Positions 56,301 through 61,972 are shown, counted from the stretch's first letter. The stretch: 64,000 nucleotides of DNA from an uncultured Lachnospiraceae bacterium (GCA_947591155.1 CANQDA010000007.1:1-64000), one strand, 5' to 3'. Program-made: numbers and translations. Notes: generated by a model not told the origin, from the sequence alone.

Positions 56301-58631
56301 GAGTGGACGGTCTATACAACGGAAGCGGCGGCGGACGGCGTCTATACGACCGGTGAGGATGGCACGCTGAGTGTGACAGAACTTCCGGCGAACGACTATT
56401 ACTTTGTCGAGACGGAGGCTCCGGATGGTTATCTTATAGAAAAAGAGAACGGAAGTCCGAAGCGGTATCCGTTTACGATCGGGATCGGGAACGCTGCGGA
56501 TGAAGGCTCGGGCGCGTGTGTCAGCGCGGAGCTGAACGTCGCGAACCCTCCGGACAGGGAGGATCCGCCGGAGGATTACTATAGAGAAGCACACCTGACG
56601 GTTACGAAACGCCTGATGAATACGGATCGAACGGAAAAGACATCTGACGAGATATTCTATGCGGGAATTTTTGCGGATGAGCAATATACGACGCTCTCAG
56701 ATATGGTTTCGGAGAATATCGTGGAGCTGGCGCTCGGCGGAAAATCCGAGGTAGATCAGGATGTGACGGTGAAGATCGCTCCGGATGAAGAGACGACGCT
56801 GTATGTGACCGAAGTAAATGCGGACGGCAGTCCGGTTGAAAGCGGCAGTCAGACGGATGGGGAGGATTTCGGATATGAGGTGACGGTGGAGAATCCGGTC
56901 GTTACACTGAATGAGAACGATACGGCGGAGATCGTCATCACGAACCGGGAATTGAAGATCATCCCGGGATCGGACGAGCGCTGTGAGGCGACGGTCGAGG
57001 CAGTCAAGACACTGAGCGGTGCGGCGCTCACTGCGGGTATGTTCACCTTTGAACTGCGGGATGCGGACGGAGCATTAGTGCAGGCGGTGCAGAACGATGC
57101 GGAAGGTAAGGTTCTGTTTGATCCGCTCGTGTACACGCCGGAGGATATCGGGGAAACGTACACCTACACGCTGACAGAGAAAGATACGGACATCAGCGGC
57201 ATCCGTTACGACGATGCTGTGTACAGGATCACGGTGGAAGTGCAGGACAACGGGGACGGGACGATCAGCGCAGTGAGGACTGTGACTGACGCGGACGGGA
57301 AAGCTGTCGAGGGCGTTCCGGCATTTGCGAATGTGTTCGCAGGTTCCGCGACGCTGCACAAAACAGGCCCGGACGGACAGGCGCTGCGGGGAGTGGAATT
57401 CCAACTCTATGCGCATACGGCCGCAGGAGGGGATGATTGGAAAGTCTGTACGCTGTCTTCTGCGGATGGAAGCTATACGACCGGAGCCGACGGGACGCTG
57501 ACGGCGACAGGACTTCCGGCAAATGACTATTATTTCATAGAGACAAAAGCGCTTCCGGGCTTTGTAAAGGAAACAGATGCGGCAGGAGAGCCGATGAAGT
57601 ATTCGTTCACAATCGCTCCGACAGAAACTGGAAGCAGGATACAGCTTTCGGTAGTCAATATTCCGAAGAGAACGGACAAGAAGATTATAGTCACGAAGAA
57701 ACTTCTCCACGATGATCAGTGGTGGGCAGCCAGTCACGCGATCTTCTATGTAGCGCTTTTCTCTGATATTCAGCTGACACACCGCGTGTCAGAGATCAGG
57801 ACGATCGAGTTCCGCGATCAGAGTGAGGTCTCGGTGGAATTTTCAGGCTTGAATACAGGGGAAACTTATTATGTGGCGGAAGTGGATTCAAATGGGACCG
57901 CGCTCAACCGAACCGGTGGCGTAACAAAAGACGGCAGTCTGTACAGGGTGAATTTTGTCAATGGCAACGCGGTAATTCTGTTGGAGGACGACAGCACAAA
58001 AACGGTTGATCTGTGGAATGAGTTTGAAACACTGCCCAGCCAATACTACAGGCCTACGGAATTGTCTGTCACAAAGAAGCTGCTTGACGCGGCAGGAGCA
58101 GAAAAATCCGGAGATGAGGTGTTTTACGCCGGAATCTTTAAGGATGCAGAACACACCACTTTGTCTGATGCTGTGACAGAGAATATTGTGGAGCTGTCGC
58201 TTGGCGGAAGCAGCAGCGTGACAAAGAGTATAGTCATAGCGCTCGGGAAGCAGGAGACGCTGACATTGTATGTTGCCGAAGTTGATAAAACCGGGAAACC
58301 GGTGGAGGCTTCTCCGAGTTTTGGATATGATGTGACGATGGAGGATGCTGTAGTGAAGCTGGAGCCGGGCGATAAGGCTGCGGTGACGATCACGAATCAG
58401 GAAACAGAAGACAAGGGAGAAAATCCCGGAGAACCTGACAAAGATACGGCGAAAGACGATGACAGATCGGATTCCGGAAACGATTCAGATTCAGGAGGGG
58501 ATTCCGGAGTTTCGGGACAGTCGGTGAAGACAGGGGATGAAACTCCGCTGGTGTTTTATGTTTCCCTGATGACTGCGACTTTGCTTTTCATGGTGTTAAT
58601 GTTACGGCGGCGCAGAAAAGGAAACAAATAA
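41349..58631 (+). CDS. Giant (5,760-residue) cell-wall-anchored surface protein
   Basis: One uninterrupted 17.3-kb frame with GGGGGAA before the ATG. By residue: signal peptide 1-30 (cut likely after SLA); acidic Glu/Ser/Thr stretch 36-140; domain shared with the upstream gene 143-232; BspA/DUF285-like repeats about 457-1820; InlB-type beta-grasp repeats about 1873-2050; a long adhesin-like beta region about 2060-3220; a Cna-B/SpaA domain about 3230-3312; then FctA (Spy0128)-like domains to about 5690, with two more Cna-B domains near 4954-5069 and 5332-5441. The FctA units show the V-x-K, (V/T)-x-E, F-x-N-x-(Y/F) pattern of intramolecular Lys-Asn bonds. It ends with a Ser/Asp/Gly linker, SVKTGDETP, a hydrophobic helix and RRRRKGNK, an anchor without LPxTG. 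Probably an adhesin; ligand unknown. Confidence 0.93.
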   Translation: MKRKSRLSRWLAFGLALTILLNTQGFISLADTIVGTVTDWEETEDEPAADESKETGTDDGAEDKAGESNSIQTGSTDEAETEDPAQTESESETEATYPAETESGIGNGVGSETEIPLGFETEDESESETEEQTEQEQEFLFSDDSVSIKAYVSPEAGIPEDAVLLAQKLEEGSAEYEAAMEAARESVELAENETLEFIPYDVFFLDGEDRIEPTEGAVRVEMTFTGTVFASGSQAAGERSDGLKGQKQIVDGEIDAPKGQTADAEADAKEKPDAQKYTENPAFALHIKDSGEVEQMENLSGSEEQLVFDVTSFSVMGPARVISSLSGEELKGTGAPIYAILYENGELVFQNDDTEELTGTRTAVVKKYTGVEKLSGEYTEEDVPWHGERASVSVITFRDPIQPKTMRYWFADMTNEEKGISFINVRNTPSANLDTSLVTDMSYAFQNSTVNFNNIVLNNWDMSQVTDVSRMFQGSVLTGNLMATNWDLSQVTDLSYMFQGCQVSTVSVNNWQVGSVTDASYMFQGSTISSLSADNWVLGSVTDVSHMFEGCTNLSSMSAAKWGLGSVTDMSCMFKGSRIGNLNVPDWNLDSVITMACAFQDCTNLSALTARNWGLKSVTDMTYAFQNCTGLSYLYADNWTLEELTDMSYAFQNCSRLSDLDATSWNLNKVTDMSHAFQGGNFYTLKASGWDLSSVEDMSYAFESSRIYNLDVSDWHLNNVTNMTCAFQSCTNLRTLTADNWGLGSAEDMSYAFQNCMNLRILTANGWTMESLTDMSYAFQNCTCLQELHAKNWNLGSVTTMSHAFENCGKIAGYASKELFKDTGNWDLSQVEDLSYAFSGCSYIQTLNVSGWGLGSVTDMSHAFDGCSALQSLSAENWDLSCAENMSYAFHNCSNLSTLKAERWVLDRVTDMSYAFYGCGRLATFGVDVWGLGNAENLSYAFYNCSGLKSLNAGGWDLSQVKDLSYAFSGCTALQAITVDKWDLGRVTTLSNIFYNCRSLTSLNASGWSLRSVEDLSNAFYNCYSLKTLNADNWDLSHVTSMSQAFYECRALETLTGGWNLNSVTDLNKAFYNCQKLTALDVSNWDLSAAENLSYLFYNCSALTELETGRWNLRSAKDINHMFSNCTKLNDLDTRNWDMENAEDLSYAFSGCNAIKSFDIGSWNLDQATNLCGIFYNCYNLASVNTGELTFDHTVNLSNMFYSCGKLTTLDAGRWTLDSAEDLSGMFHGCSGLKSLEVNGWSLRSAINLNSMFYGCSGLTKLDTGDWDLGCAEKMEDMFRSCTNLVSLDAKNWDMNSVQTMKNTFNGCANLYGLDTSGWTLRSVADMSFAFNDCSDLASLDTDTWVLDNVTNMNSTFAGCVGLTEFDMSEWKPDKLQDMTSMFSGCTRLACVDTGDLSLASVTTMKSTFLNCSSLKEITSDKWTLDSVTSMSETFRNCTSLKAVDVNTWGLENITSMNSAFQGCTSLTEFDMSEWTPQTNAGKTWSMTSMFSGCTKLARVDTDALPLSNVSSMSSLFCDCHSLKDLETGNWVLSSVTSIQDAFANCTALEKLDSIGWDLGKLTDMGGAFSGCTALAKLDTSQWKHASSGISNMNSAFMNCSSLKKLKFTNWKVNNSGSYYPMVSTFSGCTGLEKLDLAGLQVRGSMNKAFDGCTGLHTLKADGWTLEGSELIQTFHDCSALKELDSADWKMTNVKTMFETFLGCHSLASLETGKWNMDSVTNLTRTFADCRSLTELHTGRWNMSKVQTLEGAFSDCRKLTTLETGNWNTESLTNMNTAFSGCRALETLDLSSWNTSKVTGMSTTFGGMESLKTLKLGENFAFYGTSALLPGPRWKYMGSDGKSYTPSQLYHDYKGAEMAGTYVRVSNDEAAVVTVTLTLDGGEAKDPATGKETEEALVYKVFAGNPIGELPVPKKTDCEFLGWKKDGDVSEPVTYMDKNSVFDRDTTLVAQWLVKDCTVSFDPCGGTWSGEQKNNVNEETGRMKIKVAKGHTLSVLPGCKKEVQEEIGGETHTRTYFLEGWYTGREGAGIQLTKDVEIEDDAVYYAHWTEVYAEKKTENFTFHYGAEWTNESNTSVDNFGGVLVFHPTSNYSGYSTTAQMHVYFQMSEVKEGVILPEESIEIRIPRYVFEKADGTRIGELTGVQGTGGLPKYSGKMNGVYFNYELAGDYCILRNTDQVTAATGVNVNVSYSIRNNEFQNIKGGAQDANSNYLSLDEYPFYQKDVPVTFTVYPNGKGKGEETEEERNAKTEVQTPLSVEVHTKASTTQSKSKYSVLGEWNWETAWGSKPEDADQYYYVKWRLYESTSGDSTQKFTYRWSEDTVHDGELVYLDNSYAVTRHPVELWTEGSGKMNEQGEVSLYNEAIVTETWDSGYETEHRVSAVGKVKAPTPPAETKKDPKEHGDNGIVKTSFSKSNGNNNYFISGGQDKILVEEQEQNINWQLNYTGGSQVAPTWNDETQTYNVPERKVILRDGLSGDERYSSGNEKQPTAWEAMFEELTDEDYRFKTMTISLTEYDAVFNEFEKWDNSSTKRLDEIRGVDVWVRYQDQDEFEYFKTFTVANTSKTIALPNGVVGVELRHTSMFYKTVIAVTLTMALKPTEHVKAWLQKDLDDKKPSYFKNRANCRTWIGKDEENEPDVDMDGSSYWYLTHTEPAKNKLTQRTSKSVSSASLNYELSTQDVSVMLYGYVSGSVRPKYVTSGLFYDLIPGGINLNEKQIKCYLMQGNSPQKTNIELDPARYNIRFEKDWQGSGMTMMIIDFTIPESAAATGLCVSYKLRNTLENIKRGGQEMYTDVAFVNTTETGKEEPELPTEFYWNRSELKEEAGYYESLEKEYEDKKDVSITYARAKISYIPITASTWGSQKTVSTGAEYSLNGTVQMGRDYTYHLTYSHSGDTVCSNVVFYDFLENGADRRTDSGTVEFKQSDWHGNLKSVDVSLIQSLHTSGEEEIYCAPRIYYSTAEFDRKIADDDPAYDLSNTEVWTEVTDDFSSGVWTAPQPAEGRITAIAIDCSKDSAGNPYRMPSLKALELYLTMQAPLLPGMDKSVAYNDGVLSCFRESEGSLTNTKGHMNCELTLADVIPRIGKTSFPEGGTGKETAGLVHKGGRIEYTLAVSNPSDRFSLSNITFGDTIDSSLNILEDEILVHSGNAADAVNIQESPRVTMTREEDSQRLDFTLNFLNAEETIYVVIPVTVKKETENLAYISNQADMRDPNVEDRTYTTDTVWHQVVPVDLGIRKTDIDGKPLPDAGLELRTAGDAEDRTLIRAWTSKETPEMFELDPGVYILHETAAPTNYLNAADITITVNPDGIVLADGVPVEPELNGEKEIAVVGMADPYTGSARLEIMKALSDPKVGIGKGEFSFSAQLVAQKTGTDPEAEESYAPIEDGKVYSGSTTGSSGKVSFEAIPYTQEDVEKTYIYKIWETKGDKLGIEYSEEVLYAEVAVGEAEYGVLHPTVTYFRVEDGKRVDYTSKEKPTITNTCLYGKLSVTKHVKTAAGSERPADETYTLKLTYAGEPALTSEQWHNIYTANKMIPGIRGADQWTALTFKIKADETITLEQLYGGTYRVEEIGADGDVESYYAEVVRSGVEDPETVLPDEEGSTGREIAVKPNETSRMEITNSYTRRATLALSGTKEVLGTGDSESEEDAGASGSDAAKPEEGAYSFELSADEGNPMGAVLPEDTVVTNDGEGRFGFSEITFRNFSNFLEGETERTYTFYVKERRGEDSSIAYDEDVYTVKVTVSYDKETMKYAVDQVVISGTSKDCSATYTKKDEGPSVTSGKAGEIDPAKAECALPKKSVLSVDAAAEETTENDEPLASFLNCVKGELTVDLKVLGDTAPQDGAYRITVTNPALSSAKWEEIAASNPMFFGKEAAAVALDMPSKDDGTEGPDGEEETSGLKLLGEAGSYTGLEFSLKHQEKIVLTELPPGNYTVMEETHPETDRFVAYYETDGVQVVSGADKAVAAVASGSERQVSVIDVYPDETQIEVPVTKQITSADSPATDLALDKTFAFTLTYLSGEDGIKAYSRAGDGTDPTEGGGSGSGPTADEEFSSGLTEITGAGDSLFERIIFKDAGTYVFSLTENALAVDDLTEEMLSENGLTTDALSGGKGSAGVQSEENTINGYVKDRSEYRVEIEVVQKDSSDRYVHALEIKSATWQKVKDCEGNEIDPSAGGADPTAVTGQFAPGPDKENPAFTNVYQTLGTSTGIGVQKIVSAVDDVPVPTQEFRFALSFRAQTSEPGQKVWTDPDYEHEFTSDTFALTVGGETLSAASDPKTLYFDKAGTYSFTVSEIQPSPTFPGWQTDTARYTVQVKVEDQNGVLKVTQRTWTRTPEAGEGTAVPGEPAEGEAMVLPFANTYGVTSADYTLSVNKTVASAEDTITPPAAEFTFTLEAFGENDAAGYVFVPLTGEGEDGEGNASRTVSVTGEGEESFPTLRFTKPGTYYFRLMENQPANPGYTKDPAVYAVRMEVTDVSSYLRVEAEYKDVSKAAGDAADPKKDNGYEPISGSLPFGNIYQTTSVTVPVSKRVSGIDPSLAVGRTFAFGLYTADGSFNITDTEPLRTLEITIGSDGTGEGEMDPLVYSEDEALPGRAGGTGTFHYVVKETSGDKDGYTADSAQYPIAVEIGKDTAGALTQAVKIGESGPDGELHLKDMSDAVEFENVYHATGTAALTAVKHVTGGRSANISAGEFTFRAVLVSPEELPEGSAVRSSYDGRVDNGSATNADVTFDTVSLNEKDAGMTYIFALTEDTPAPSYIKKAEEKTYYAKLVVTTDGSGGMTANVTYHSAYPCTRANEIESSKVIFTNRYFASGQVQFTAQKSLTGSPLAAGQFSFVLKNASGEVLQTKTNAADGSISFDPISYTQANIGQRNVYMIEEVYGAADGEGQTGIASRLDGVSYDSTTYVIAVDIADGGNGVLQVTDTVLAPLRDDGGENAEGGTDASAGILFENRFAGSVTLRKTGIREKALEGAKFRLYARAVDGGEEWTVYTTEAAADGVYTTGEDGTLSVTELPANDYYFVETEAPDGYLIEKENGSPKRYPFTIGIGNAADEGSGACVSAELNVANPPDREDPPEDYYREAHLTVTKRLMNTDRTEKTSDEIFYAGIFADEQYTTLSDMVSENIVELALGGKSEVDQDVTVKIAPDEETTLYVTEVNADGSPVESGSQTDGEDFGYEVTVENPVVTLNENDTAEIVITNRELKIIPGSDERCEATVEAVKTLSGAALTAGMFTFELRDADGALVQAVQNDAEGKVLFDPLVYTPEDIGETYTYTLTEKDTDISGIRYDDAVYRITVEVQDNGDGTISAVRTVTDADGKAVEGVPAFANVFAGSATLHKTGPDGQALRGVEFQLYAHTAAGGDDWKVCTLSSADGSYTTGADGTLTATGLPANDYYFIETKALPGFVKETDAAGEPMKYSFTIAPTETGSRIQLSVVNIPKRTDKKIIVTKKLLHDDQWWAASHAIFYVALFSDIQLTHRVSEIRTIEFRDQSEVSVEFSGLNTGETYYVAEVDSNGTALNRTGGVTKDGSLYRVNFVNGNAVILLEDDSTKTVDLWNEFETLPSQYYRPTELSVTKKLLDAAGAEKSGDEVFYAGIFKDAEHTTLSDAVTENIVELSLGGSSSVTKSIVIALGKQETLTLYVAEVDKTGKPVEASPSFGYDVTMEDAVVKLEPGDKAAVTITNQETEDKGENPGEPDKDTAKDDDRSDSGNDSDSGGDSGVSGQSVKTGDETPLVFYVSLMTATLLFMVLMLRRRRKGNK
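42719..46805 (+). repeat. 52 tandem BspA/DUF285-like coding repeats
   Basis: I count 52 units of about 24-28 residues with the form (x)(x)W-x-(L/M)-x-x-(V/A)-x-(D/N)-(M/L)-(S/N)-x-(A/M)-F-x-x-C-x-x-L-x-x-L. Examples: DNWGLGSAEDMSYAFQNC and SGWSLRSVEDLSNAFYNC. The Cys is present in 46 of 52 units. Early units (1-5) use MFQG; the middle ones favour AFQNC or AFYNC; late ones FSGC. Such repeats form leucine-rich-repeat-like solenoids in BspA-family proteins. Confidence 0.9.
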
Positions 58632-58649
58632 AAAAACAGTAAAAATGAA

Positions 58650-58690
58650 CGAAGCTGTTGTGTATCGATCGCAACAGCTCCGTATTTTAT
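58650..58690 (+). terminator. Terminator of the giant gene
   Basis: CGAAGCTGTTG and GCAACAGCTCCG pair around TGTATCGATC, followed by TATTTTATTC, a weaker T tract than its near-copy at 40231-40270. It also lies just past the convergent pilT-like gene (ends 58720). Confidence 0.75.
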
Positions 58691-58719
58691 TCTATGTAGC
58701 GAGACTATGTTGTGAGAGA

Positions 58720-59784
58720 TCAGAGCTTCTTCCGCATCATCTCGACATTGGTACAGTACTGCAAAGCCGTATCGCGGGTGATACGACCCTTTCGGAAGAG
58801 CTCCAGCAGGCTGTTGTCCATTGAGATCATGTCTTCCTTGGCGGAGGTGTAGATGATACCCTCGATCTGGTGCATCTTGTTGTCGCGGATCATGTTGCTG
58901 ATGGCCGGGGTCATGATCATGATCTCGAACGCCGGGATCATGCCGCCGCCGATGGCCGGGACAAGCTGCTGTGAGACGACCGCCCGCAGAACCATTGAGA
59001 GCTGTACCGCGATCTGGTGCTGCTGCGAGGCGTCGAACACGTCGACGATACGGCTGATCGTGTTGGCCGCTCCGATCGTGTGCAGGCTGGAGAGCACGAG
59101 GTGTCCCGTTTCGGCGGCCGTCATGGCCGTCTGGATCGTCTCGTGGTCGCGCATCTCACCGAGCAGGATGACGTCCGGGCTCTGGCGCAGCGCCGCGCGC
59201 AGGGCGGTCAGGTAGTTCTCTGTGTCTGTGGAGATCTCGCGCTGGCTGACGATGCTTTTCTTGTGTCTGTGAAGAAATTCCAACGGATCCTCCAGAGTGA
59301 TGATATGGTCGGGCCGGGAGGCGTTGATGCGATCCACGATACAGGCGAGTGTCGTGGATTTCCCGCTGCCCGCGGGACCGGTCACGAGGACGAGCCCCTT
59401 AGTGATATCCGTGAGACTGAGTACGATTGGCGGGATGCCGAGCTCCTCCGGGCGCGGCAGCTCGAAGACGATGACACGGATCACCGCGGCGAGGGAGCCG
59501 CGCTGTTTGTACGTGCTGACACGGAAACGTGACAGGCCGGGGATCGCGAAAGAAAAGTCGTCGTCGCCGTTCTCGAGAAATTTTTCCATGGAACGGTCGC
59601 CTGCCAGATGATAGATATCCCGGATCAGCACCTCTGTGTCGGCCGGCATCAATCGTTCGCCCTCCGAGTGGATTTCCCCATTTACCTTGTAGCTCAGGGC
59701 AAGGCCGGCGACGATGAAGATGTCGGAGGCTTTCGCTTGCGTGGCCGAGGTAAGGATTGCCGTCGCGTTCGTCATTTCATTCAT
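58720..59784 (-). CDS. pilT: PilT-type pilus retraction/secretion ATPase
   Basis: 354 residues. Walker A GPAGSGKSTTLACIVDRIN, Asp box ITLEDPLEFLH, Walker B LRQSPDVILLGEMRDHETI, and His box AETGHLVLSSLHTIGA place it in the PilT/GspE superfamily; its length and the AATGHLV-to-HTxxA pattern favour PilT (type IV pilus retraction) over PilB. It is the last gene of the cluster, 93 bp after the previous one, with AGGAG upstream. No extension ATPase is present in the window, so it might be the only motor. Confidence 0.9.
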   Translation of the reverse strand: MNEMTNATAILTSATQAKASDIFIVAGLALSYKVNGEIHSEGERLMPADTEVLIRDIYHLAGDRSMEKFLENGDDDFSFAIPGLSRFRVSTYKQRGSLAAVIRVIVFELPRPEELGIPPIVLSLTDITKGLVLVTGPAGSGKSTTLACIVDRINASRPDHIITLEDPLEFLHRHKKSIVSQREISTDTENYLTALRAALRQSPDVILLGEMRDHETIQTAMTAAETGHLVLSSLHTIGAANTISRIVDVFDASQQHQIAVQLSMVLRAVVSQQLVPAIGGGMIPAFEIMIMTPAISNMIRDNKMHQIEGIIYTSAKEDMISMDNSLLELFRKGRITRDTALQYCTNVEMMRKKL

Positions 59785-59876
59785 AAGATCAGTACTCCTT
59801 TTGTTCTGCGTAATTTACGGATACGTGAATACCAATATCTCCGCGATGATTTGTTCTGTGTTCGACTTCGGTTGGT

Positions 59877-60443
59877 TTAGGTCATATCTTTGCTGCGGAA
59901 CAGGTTCATGCTGTTGTCCGCGTTCCAGTCGCCGGTATTGACGATCTTCCAGCTGTGAATCTGATACAGTGTATCACTGTCTGAGTCCGGGTATGATATG
60001 TCGAGCCGAACCTGCAGGAGCTGCTCGTCGTTCACGTCGACAGAGAACGAGATCGTGCCGTCATCTGCGTCGTTTTCTTCATTGCCTTCCCAGGAGACGT
60101 CGCGAACGGCATCGCCGATCTGACTGCAGAGTTCCAAATATTTTGTCTCTTTTTGTTCGGCGGGTGAACCTTCAAAATCGCCGGAACCACCTTTCCTGTC
60201 TGCCGTCTCTGAGCCGCCGGAGGTTTCCGCTTCCCGGAGATACTCCGCGAGCTGTCCGTCGATCTGGGCGAGCAGGCCGTTTGCGGCCGTCACGGCCGCA
60301 TAGTATTCTGTCGTGCGCTCTGCGGCCTGACTGCTCAGCGTCTCGTCCGCGACTGCCCCGGAGAGGGACAACAGAGAGAAGACGATCAGACAGAGCGACA
60401 GGAAGATCAAAAGCATCAGAGAGACACCGGAAGTCTTTCTCAT
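59877..60443 (-). CDS. Single-pass pseudopilin-like protein of unknown function
   Basis: 188 residues. A short N-terminus (MRKTSG) leads into a long hydrophobic helix (VSLMLLIFLSLCLIVFSLLS) and then a soluble region with an acidic, Gly/Ser-rich middle and a beta-rich end (TISFSVDVNDEQLLQVRLDI). Topology and the Gly before the helix recall type IV pilins, but the Glu at +5 of mature pilins is missing. Its ATG overlaps the previous stop by 4 nt. Confidence 0.7.
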   Translation of the reverse strand: MRKTSGVSLMLLIFLSLCLIVFSLLSLSGAVADETLSSQAAERTTEYYAAVTAANGLLAQIDGQLAEYLREAETSGGSETADRKGGSGDFEGSPAEQKETKYLELCSQIGDAVRDVSWEGNEENDADDGTISFSVDVNDEQLLQVRLDISYPDSDSDTLYQIHSWKIVNTGDWNADNSMNLFRSKDMT

Positions 60444-61045
60444 TGCAGCGCCTCCTCTCTCGTCGCCGGACGATGGAGGGCAACGGTGAGCTCGTAGACC
60501 GGCGCGTGGTCATAATCGGTGACAGAAATATGAAGTGATTCCATCGCTTTGCCTGATTCAACCTGTCCGTCCTGTCCGCTCATCATCTCCACTGCAGCGG
60601 TCAGCAGATAGCGGGCATCATCCGCCGCGCAGGTCTGAAATTCTTTATCATAGAAAATGATAATGCCTTCCTGCCCGGACGGATCATCCGGCAGGGCCGA
60701 GAGTGATGCGCCGGGAAGGTATCCTGCTGCGGTCTGCAGAAGGTTCTTCGCATGATCCGGATCTGCTGTTGCGCCGTCCGAAATATCTGAACTGTCGGCG
60801 GAAGTCGTCCGGCTGTCTGCCTTCTGGGAAGAGATGGACGGGTCCTCCGCCAGAATGTCCTCCACCGCCGCCGCGACGGAAGCCGCCGCAGCCTGCGCGT
60901 GCGAGAGCGCGTCCGCCCGCTGCGTGATCCCGTGTGCCTGTGCGAAAAGCCGCAGACAGACGGTGCTCACGATCAGGAAGAAGAACAGCACGATGATAAA
61001 TTCGATGAAGAACAGGTGTGAGCCTGTCCGCTTGCTTCGTTTCAT
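60440..61045 (-). CDS. Pilin-like membrane protein of unknown function
   Basis: 201 residues from the ATG at 61045 (GGAG 5 nt upstream; another ATG at 61057 is possible). N-terminus MKRSKRTGSHLFFIEFIIVL then FFFLIVSTVCLRLFAQAHGI: basic residues, a long hydrophobic helix with an embedded Glu, and an Ala-rich soluble helix. This resembles a prepilin, but the Gly is not directly at the position that would put Glu at +5. The end has beta strands (LHISVTDYDHAPVYELTVAL). Confidence 0.7.
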   Translation of the reverse strand: MKRSKRTGSHLFFIEFIIVLFFFLIVSTVCLRLFAQAHGITQRADALSHAQAAAASVAAAVEDILAEDPSISSQKADSRTTSADSSDISDGATADPDHAKNLLQTAAGYLPGASLSALPDDPSGQEGIIIFYDKEFQTCAADDARYLLTAAVEMMSGQDGQVESGKAMESLHISVTDYDHAPVYELTVALHRPATREEALQ

Positions 61046-61116
61046 AAAAGGCTCCATTCCACTGAGAAACCCGGAGGGATCTGCAGCGATAAAAGTGATC
61101 AGTCAGTAGTCCGGTG

Positions 61117-61614
61117 TCATTCGAGGCTTCCTATACCGCCGGATACATGAATCAGCCCGGAGAGCTCATTGCCCTCCTCGCCGACGGCGGAGACGGACAG
61201 AAGATCCGTCCCGGGGAGCGGTTCTATCGAAAGAGAGGACAGAACAACGATATGGGTGCCCATCGCGGCTCCCGGGATCCTGTCCTCCGGGATCATCAGT
61301 TCGCACAGCGCATTGTCATAGAAATACACGTATGTGATATAGTCCGCTTCGTCGATCGTATCGCGAAACGCAAGGGCCGGAAGCTCCTCCACAGAGCTCA
61401 TGAAGACGGCCCCTGTCTCGTCGTGCTGACGCACCTTTTCCGAGACATATGCGACCGCGGTACGGGAAGTGTAGTTCTCGTTCAGGTGGGCTGTCCCGTT
61501 GCGGTAGACCGCAGATCCCATGCCCGAGAGCATCAGCGTGAACAGGCAGAAGATCAGGAGCAGCAGGAAGGAAAAAAGCGTATCGATCGAGTGATTTTTC
61601 TGTCTAATCCGCAT
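61117..61614 (-). CDS. Pilin-like protein, possibly DUF4860 type
   Basis: 165 residues: RIRQKNHSIDTLFSFLLLLI then FCLFTLMLSGMGSAVYRNGT, one N-terminal membrane helix followed by a compact domain (SRTAVAYVSEKVRQHDETGA; FYDNALCELMIPED). The pattern recalls the DUF4860 family seen in Lachnospiraceae pilus-like clusters; this is a recognition call. It overlaps the preceding gene by 11 nt, implying coupled translation. No prepilin peptidase motif. Confidence 0.65.
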   Translation of the reverse strand: MRIRQKNHSIDTLFSFLLLLIFCLFTLMLSGMGSAVYRNGTAHLNENYTSRTAVAYVSEKVRQHDETGAVFMSSVEELPALAFRDTIDEADYITYVYFYDNALCELMIPEDRIPGAAMGTHIVVLSSLSIEPLPGTDLLSVSAVGEEGNELSGLIHVSGGIGSLE

Positions 61615-61957
61615 GCGGCGCCTCCTTGCCTCCGATCGGAAAAACAGTGACGTCCGGCATCAGATTGGATCCCATGATCTCGTAGTCGATCACGTACCTG
61701 TCCGAATCCCAGTCAATTCCGTAATGTTCTTTTATGTAGTCAAGACTTTCCGGATAGCGTCCCTTCATCGCGTAACAGTGGACTGCGCTGCGCAGGATCG
61801 CCTGCCGCAGGCTGTCGATCTGACTGTTGTCTGAAGAACGGCGTATCGCCGAGACTCCCCAGAGCAAGAGAGCGATAGCGAGACACATCCCGGCGATCGA
61901 CGTGATCGCACGGCGCAGTGTGTGCGAGGATGTCTTGTTTTGCGCAAAACGGTTCAT
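61604..61957 (-). CDS. Small pseudopilin-like protein
   Basis: 117 residues with GGAGG upstream. A basic N-terminus, one membrane helix (ITSIAGMCLAIALLLWGVSA), a helix with QIDSLRQAILRSAVHCYAMK, then GRYPESLDYIKEHYGIDWDS, a segment very like the RYP-x-x-(L/I) region of type II secretion pseudopilins. The leader lacks the canonical G-F-x-x-x-E site. Probably the main filament-like subunit of the cluster, by position. Confidence 0.7.
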   Translation of the reverse strand: MNRFAQNKTSSHTLRRAITSIAGMCLAIALLLWGVSAIRRSSDNSQIDSLRQAILRSAVHCYAMKGRYPESLDYIKEHYGIDWDSDRYVIDYEIMGSNLMPDVTVFPIGGKEAPHAD

Positions 61958-61972
61958 ATATGCCTCCGTTGT

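Noticed and set aside
58500..58631. Canonical LPxTG sorting signal
   Set aside because: The sequence reads SVKTGDETP; there is no Leu-Pro pair.
41349..58631. Non-ribosomal peptide or polyketide synthase as explanation for the giant frame
   Set aside because: Signal peptide, surface repeats and wall anchor; no adenylation, ketosynthase or carrier motifs.
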